In this document: piece by piece, positions 60,607 to 64,000 of the stretch | How the letters are laid out: each line of letters begins with the position of its first letter | Position numbering within the stretch: the first letter of the stretch is position 1 | Notes under the pieces: generated by a model | What the model was told of the DNA's origin: nothing | The model's input: only the letters and a program-made list of their open reading frames with translations | Databases searched by the model: none | DNA from: Hyphomonas sp. | Lineage (GTDB): Bacteria; Pseudomonadota; Alphaproteobacteria; Caulobacterales; Hyphomonadaceae | Direction: 5' to 3' | NCBI RefSeq assembly: GCF_017792385.1 | Contig: NZ_CP051230.1 | Span: 3,534,001 to 3,598,000 of the forward strand | Length of the DNA stretch: 64,000 nt | Position numbers and translations under genes: made by a program

Positions 60607-60630
60607 GCCTGGTCATACAAAAGACCAGGC
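60607..60630. repeat. Perfect inverted repeat upstream of the dehydrogenase gene
   Basis: GCCTGGTC (60607-60614) and GACCAGGC (60623-60630) flank ATACAAAA. It lies 20-43 bases before the ATG at 60587, on the mRNA leader or promoter side. There is no T-run on the minus strand, so an operator is more likely than a terminator of hxlR. Confidence 0.45.
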
Positions 60631-60687
60631 CGCAAGATTGTCGGTTTTGTTATGAAAGTCTATAGGCTATCCCGAAGAAAGCCGCCA

Positions 60688-61683
60688 TCAGGCATCGGAA
60701 TTTTCGACAAGTTCGTACGAGACGTCCTGAGGCATGAGCGGCTCCTTGCATTCGGAACACCCCGTATAGGCATCCAATGGATGACCACACAATTTGTGCC
60801 GCAGGATGACGGGGGCGCCCTCAGGCGACGCATAATAGGTATCGCCCCATTTCTGCAACATGACCAGAACAGGGTAGTAATCGAGCCCCTTCTCCGTCAG
60901 CAGATATTCGAACCGCTCAGGATTGGTCTGATATATGCGCGGCGTCAGGATGCCGGTTTCCACAAGCCATCCGAGACGGTCCGACAGGATGTTGGATGCA
61001 ATGGCCGTATCCTTCAGGATTTCATCGAACTTGCGCAGATGCGTGAAGATGGAGCGCAGGATCAGGCCGGCCCAGCGATCTCCCATCAGTTCGGCCGCTT
61101 CCGTGAACAAAAGGGATTCCCGCGCTGGCTGGTCGGCATCGCGACGTTGACGGCGCCGGCTGTAGATTGGCGCCATCAGACCGACACCCGGCCCTTCTTC
61201 CCACAGCACGTCCCGGGCGCTGATCACTTCCTTGCAATGCCCGCACAGCGGTTCGGGCGTCATCACATGCCCGCAGGTCTTGTGGGTCAGGCGGGGCTCC
61301 ACCGCCTTTTTCCCGGTCGCCCAACGCTTCTCCCAGCGCAACAGCATCAGGGATGTCCAGTACAGGCCGAGACCCTTGTCCGTCAGGACATAATTGAAAC
61401 GCGGCGGCGAGTCCGTATAGGCCTGCTTGCGCAGCAGGCCAGCCTCCGTGAGGCGTTTGAGACGATTTGAGATCAGGGCCTTCTGCAGGCCGGAATTCTT
61501 GCGGATGCTGTCAAACCGGCGTTGTCCGAACCAGATCGCCTCGAGGATCAGCAAGGTGGGCGTGTCACCCACGACCTCCAGCGCCCGCCAGATCGAACAG
61601 GTCCGGATCATGGGGCGTGGTTTTTCCGCCCTGGAACTTTCGGCAATCATGTCAGCGATCGTCAGCGCCTTTCCGACTGACAT
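60688..61683 (-). CDS. Tandem HxlR-type regulator with two zinc ribbons
   Basis: A 331-residue protein with two HxlR winged-helix domains, about 29-120 and 192-283. Each has the HxlR order: CSIWRALEVVGD / LLILEAIWFGQRRFDSI / ISNRLKRLTEAGLL and GDRWAGLILRSIFTHLRKFDEI / ILSDRLGWLVETGIL. After each comes a zinc-ribbon-like segment: CGHVMTPEPLCGHCKEV (137-152) and CGHPLDAYTGCSECKEPL (299-316). Ordinary HxlR proteins are about 110 residues and dimerise; this one would act as a built-in dimer. It probably controls the surrounding catabolic genes. The start at 61683 lies behind a 116-base region with a candidate operator. Confidence 0.8.
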   Translation of the reverse strand: MSVGKALTIADMIAESSRAEKPRPMIRTCSIWRALEVVGDTPTLLILEAIWFGQRRFDSIRKNSGLQKALISNRLKRLTEAGLLRKQAYTDSPPRFNYVLTDKGLGLYWTSLMLLRWEKRWATGKKAVEPRLTHKTCGHVMTPEPLCGHCKEVISARDVLWEEGPGVGLMAPIYSRRRQRRDADQPARESLLFTEAAELMGDRWAGLILRSIFTHLRKFDEILKDTAIASNILSDRLGWLVETGILTPRIYQTNPERFEYLLTEKGLDYYPVLVMLQKWGDTYYASPEGAPVILRHKLCGHPLDAYTGCSECKEPLMPQDVSYELVENSDA

Positions 61684-61777
61684 GCGCCAGCCTTCAACCA
61701 GTCTTCTCGACGCCCCGCCGGACCATCCGCATGCCGGCAGCAGGGGCTCAGGTTCACACCTAAGCCGTGGTGACTAT

Positions 61778-61789
61778 CATATCAATACC
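61778..61789. promoter_or_regulatory. GGTAT-TG-ATACC-like site upstream of the HxlR gene
   Basis: On the minus strand GGTATTGATATG; the left arm fits the palindrome GGTAT-TG-ATACC completely, the right arm partly. A related site is at 63981-63992 before the thiolase gene. It lies about 95 bases before the hxlR start. Confidence 0.35.
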
Positions 61790-61799
61790 TTATGGGCGG

Positions 61800-62690
61800 T
61801 TACCGCGCGCAGGACAATTCCTGCACGAAGTCCGCAAACGCCTGTTCCGCATGGCGAATTCGGTCGGCTTCAGGGTCGAACGTCTCCAGCTGGGCCCGCT
61901 TTTCCGCAAACCAGTCCCGGACATTTCCATCGTCCGGCAGCAGGGCCCCGCAGGATTCCAGCACGCGCACCTGCCGGACCATGCCGCCCCCCGTCATCCA
62001 CGACGTGCCGTTCAGGTCGCAGCCCTCGCTGCACAGCCAGCTCACGAACGGCGCAACCGTTTCCGGCGCGAGCATGTCGTCGCCCTGCTCACCGCCAGCC
62101 CCCTTTGTCATTTGCGTGAGCGCATACGGCAGCACGAGATTGCTGGTGCAGCCATGCCGGGCCTCCTCGATCGCCATGTTCAACGCGAACGCCTGGACGG
62201 CCCCTTTCGAGGCGGCATAGGGCGAACGCCCACGTACGCCATACAGGCCCGCACTGGACGAGACATAAACCAGCCGGCCCGCGTCCGATTGCCGGATGGC
62301 GGGCAGCGCCGCGCGGGTCAACCGGACCACGGATTCGAAATTGGTCGACATGACAGCAGCAAAATTCTCGGGCGACATCTCCTCGAAGCGTTTGGCGTCG
62401 CCTGTGATGCCAGCATTGAAAACGACACCATCCAGCCGTCCATACGCGTCCAGCGCGGCGGAGACCATGGCGCCTGCCGCTTCCGGCGCGGTCACATCAC
62501 TGGTTTCGGCAATGGCTACTCCACCGGCAGATTCAATGGCCGATACTACGTCCCGCGCGGAATCGGGTTGCCCGTCCCGGATCCGATTGTTCACGACAAC
62601 CCGCACCCCGCGCCGGGCAAGGTCCATGGCGAATGCACGTCCCAGCCCCTTGCCTGCCCCGGTGATCAAAACGACCCGCGCATCACTCAT
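61800..62690 (-). CDS. SDR-family oxidoreductase
   Basis: A 296-residue classical short-chain dehydrogenase/reductase. The cofactor loop is VVLITGAGKGLGRAFAMD, with NAGITGDAKRF; the catalytic triad is Ser in YVSSSAGLYG, then Tyr and Lys in SPYAASKGAV. The GAGKGLGRA form is close to the 3-hydroxyacyl-CoA dehydrogenase part of peroxisomal multifunctional enzyme type 2, so a beta-oxidation step is plausible. It overlaps the thiolase gene by four bases (ATGA) and likely acts in the same pathway. Confidence 0.88.
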   Translation of the reverse strand: MSDARVVLITGAGKGLGRAFAMDLARRGVRVVVNNRIRDGQPDSARDVVSAIESAGGVAIAETSDVTAPEAAGAMVSAALDAYGRLDGVVFNAGITGDAKRFEEMSPENFAAVMSTNFESVVRLTRAALPAIRQSDAGRLVYVSSSAGLYGVRGRSPYAASKGAVQAFALNMAIEEARHGCTSNLVLPYALTQMTKGAGGEQGDDMLAPETVAPFVSWLCSEGCDLNGTSWMTGGGMVRQVRVLESCGALLPDDGNVRDWFAEKRAQLETFDPEADRIRHAEQAFADFVQELSCAR

Positions 62691-63931
62691 GCCGGCGCAC
62701 CTCCCTTGTTTCTGTCTGCGCCCTGGACCCGCTCAATGATCATAGCGCTGCCAATGCCGCCGCCGGCCAGCGTGACGACCAGCCCGAATTGACCGTCTCG
62801 GCGTTCCAGTTCGTGCAGGAGCGTGGTCGTCAGGATCGCACCCGTCGCCCCCATGGGATGACCCATGGCCAGATGGCCGCCATTGACGTTCACCTTGTCC
62901 ATGTCGGGCGCATAGTCCCGCTCGAATGCGAGCGGGGGGGCCGCAAAGGCTTCCATATACTCGATGAGGTCCAGATCCCCGATCGTCAGGCCGGCTGTCT
63001 GCAGGCATTTCTCCATCGCCAGACTGCCGGCCTCGAACTGGTCGACCGGGTGGCAAGTGGCCTCGGCAAAGGCGCGGATTCGAGCCCGTGGAACCAGGCC
63101 CGCTGCCGCGCCTGCCGCCGCATTCCCCAACAAGACAAGGGCCGCCCCATCGGACATGCCCGGCGTGTTGGAGACAGAGTGCACATAGTCGATGCCGTCC
63201 AGATCCGGGTGCCGGGCGAGCATCATTTCATCGGCCGCACCACGCCCCAGCTCGCGAAATGCCGGCCGTCGCCGCTCGAGATCAGCCAGCGTCAGATCGT
63301 CTCGTATCCATTCATCGCGTGCGCAAATCGTGTCATCCTGTTTCACGCGGACCGCAACAACGCCCGTATCATACCGTCCATCCGACCAGGCGGCCGCCGC
63401 CCGCTGGTGAGAGCGAAGCGTCACGGCGTCGAGGTCCGCTTTCGAAAACCCCTTCCGGGAGGCGAGCAATTCGGCCCCGAGAATCGGCGCCAGCCAGCCG
63501 AGGCGGCGCGCGATTTCCGCATCGGTATAGACCGGTGCCGCATCCGCCAGAAACGCAACCTTCGACAACATCTCGACACCGCCCGCCAGCATCAGGCCGC
63601 CCTCTCCCGCCCTGATCGCGAGCGATGTGTCGCCAATGGCGGACAGGCCGGAAACGCAGTAATTGTTCAGTGTACGCGTCGCAACGTCCCCCAGCAGGCC
63701 CGCGCGCGCCTTGGCGAGATGCGCCATGTGTCCGCCCTGGGCTCCAACCTGCCCGACACAGCCAAGCACCATGCGGGTTACCAGCGAGGACAGGTCCGCG
63801 CCGGTGCGGGAAGCGATCTCGTCAATGAGGAGCGCGACGAGATCTTCCGGGGCGAATGCGTGCAGACCGCCATCCGGCCGCCCCTTGGCACGGGGTGTGC
63901 GCACCGCTTCGAAAATGTAGGATTCGGTCAT
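62687..63931 (-). CDS. Thiolase family protein (acetyl-CoA acetyltransferase-like)
   Basis: A 414-residue thiolase. The nucleophile is Cys92 in TLNNYCVSGLSAIG, MEAFAAPPLAF corresponds to the NEAFA motif (Asn replaced by Met) and NVNGGHLAMGHPMGATGA holds the catalytic His. The usual second Cys of the C-terminal CxGGG motif is missing: the text is VTLAGGGIGSAMIIER, with Leu in its place. Cleavage of a 3-ketoacyl-CoA is likely but an altered reaction is possible. The ATG at 63931 (MTESYIFEAVRTPRAK) is the family start. First gene of the thiolase-SDR unit. Confidence 0.83.
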   Translation of the reverse strand: MTESYIFEAVRTPRAKGRPDGGLHAFAPEDLVALLIDEIASRTGADLSSLVTRMVLGCVGQVGAQGGHMAHLAKARAGLLGDVATRTLNNYCVSGLSAIGDTSLAIRAGEGGLMLAGGVEMLSKVAFLADAAPVYTDAEIARRLGWLAPILGAELLASRKGFSKADLDAVTLRSHQRAAAAWSDGRYDTGVVAVRVKQDDTICARDEWIRDDLTLADLERRRPAFRELGRGAADEMMLARHPDLDGIDYVHSVSNTPGMSDGAALVLLGNAAAGAAAGLVPRARIRAFAEATCHPVDQFEAGSLAMEKCLQTAGLTIGDLDLIEYMEAFAAPPLAFERDYAPDMDKVNVNGGHLAMGHPMGATGAILTTTLLHELERRDGQFGLVVTLAGGGIGSAMIIERVQGADRNKGGAPA

Positions 63932-63980
63932 CACTGTCTCCGCGTGGCCGCGTCGCCGACCACGACCCGCCATTAACTTG

Positions 63981-63992
63981 CTTATTGATACC
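63981..63992. promoter_or_regulatory. Second GGTAT-TG-ATACC-like site, before the thiolase gene
   Basis: CTTATTGATACC; the right arm fits the palindrome GGTAT-TG-ATACC completely, the left arm partly. It lies about 50 bases before the thiolase start and shares TATTGATA with the site before the hxlR gene. Confidence 0.35.
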
Positions 63993-64000
63993 GATAGCGC

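Noticed and set aside
1..64000. CRISPR array, prophage, insertion sequence or integron
   Set aside because: No regularly spaced direct repeats, transposase, integrase or phage structural gene was found; tRNA-Asn shows no repeated 3' end copy downstream in the window.

Overview
The window looks like a chromosomal segment of a GC-rich alphaproteobacterium, most likely Hyphomonadaceae or a close relative. This is inferred from gene content and order: tsaE-amgK-murU-addB-addA-trxA, a FixLJ-controlled cbb3 oxidase, TonB-dependent receptors, and many ATGA/GTGA start-stop overlaps. No prophage, transposase, CRISPR array or rRNA is visible. Coding density is very high, and many annotated starts were moved downstream of the longest open frame to fit a ribosome binding site or an overlap with the upstream gene.

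Layout. 1-425: the 3' end of one tRNA, an intergenic stretch with two strong hairpins (possible small RNA) and tRNA-Asn. 506-5407: ExoD-family protein, L-serine dehydratase, a flavin monooxygenase, a zinc-finger protein, an ABC ATPase without a permease, and thioredoxin. 5468-14295 (minus strand): one overlapping run tsaE > amgK > murU > addB > addA, joining tRNA t6A modification, cell-wall sugar recycling and recombinational repair. 14296-19111: a ferredoxin reductase/ferredoxin pair, a thioesterase, a membrane-anchored TIR-like protein and YchF. 19112-21287: an acyltransferase paired with an unusual ATP-grasp-like protein.

21443-33120 is a cobalamin salvage and late-assembly block: cobT, cobS, a CobC-type phosphatase, cobO, a B12 riboswitch with its own promoter, then btuB-btuF-btuC-btuD-cobQ-cbiB-cobD, with cobU convergent. 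No corrin-ring genes are present here. 33171-43780 is a microaerobic respiration block: ccoNOQP and ccoGHIS on the minus strand, and on the plus strand a small unknown membrane protein, heme-PAS FixL, FixJ and a single-receiver FixT-like protein behind a FixJ-box-like sequence.

43813-50866 is a coherent sulfide/persulfide island: rhodanese, membrane fusion protein, RND pump and a two-cysteine ArsR regulator on the minus strand, facing SQR, a zinc-ribbon thioredoxin and a YgaP-type membrane protein. The coupling of an RND pump to this regulon is the most interesting system in the window. 50993-64000 is an accessory catabolic region of unknown substrate: an FMN hydroxyacid oxidase, MFS transporter, two SnoaL/limonene-epoxide-hydrolase-like proteins, TonB receptor, acyl-CoA ligase, DapB-like dehydrogenase, tandem HxlR regulator with duplicated zinc ribbons, SDR and thiolase.

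All functional calls rest on motifs read by eye; no database search was run.
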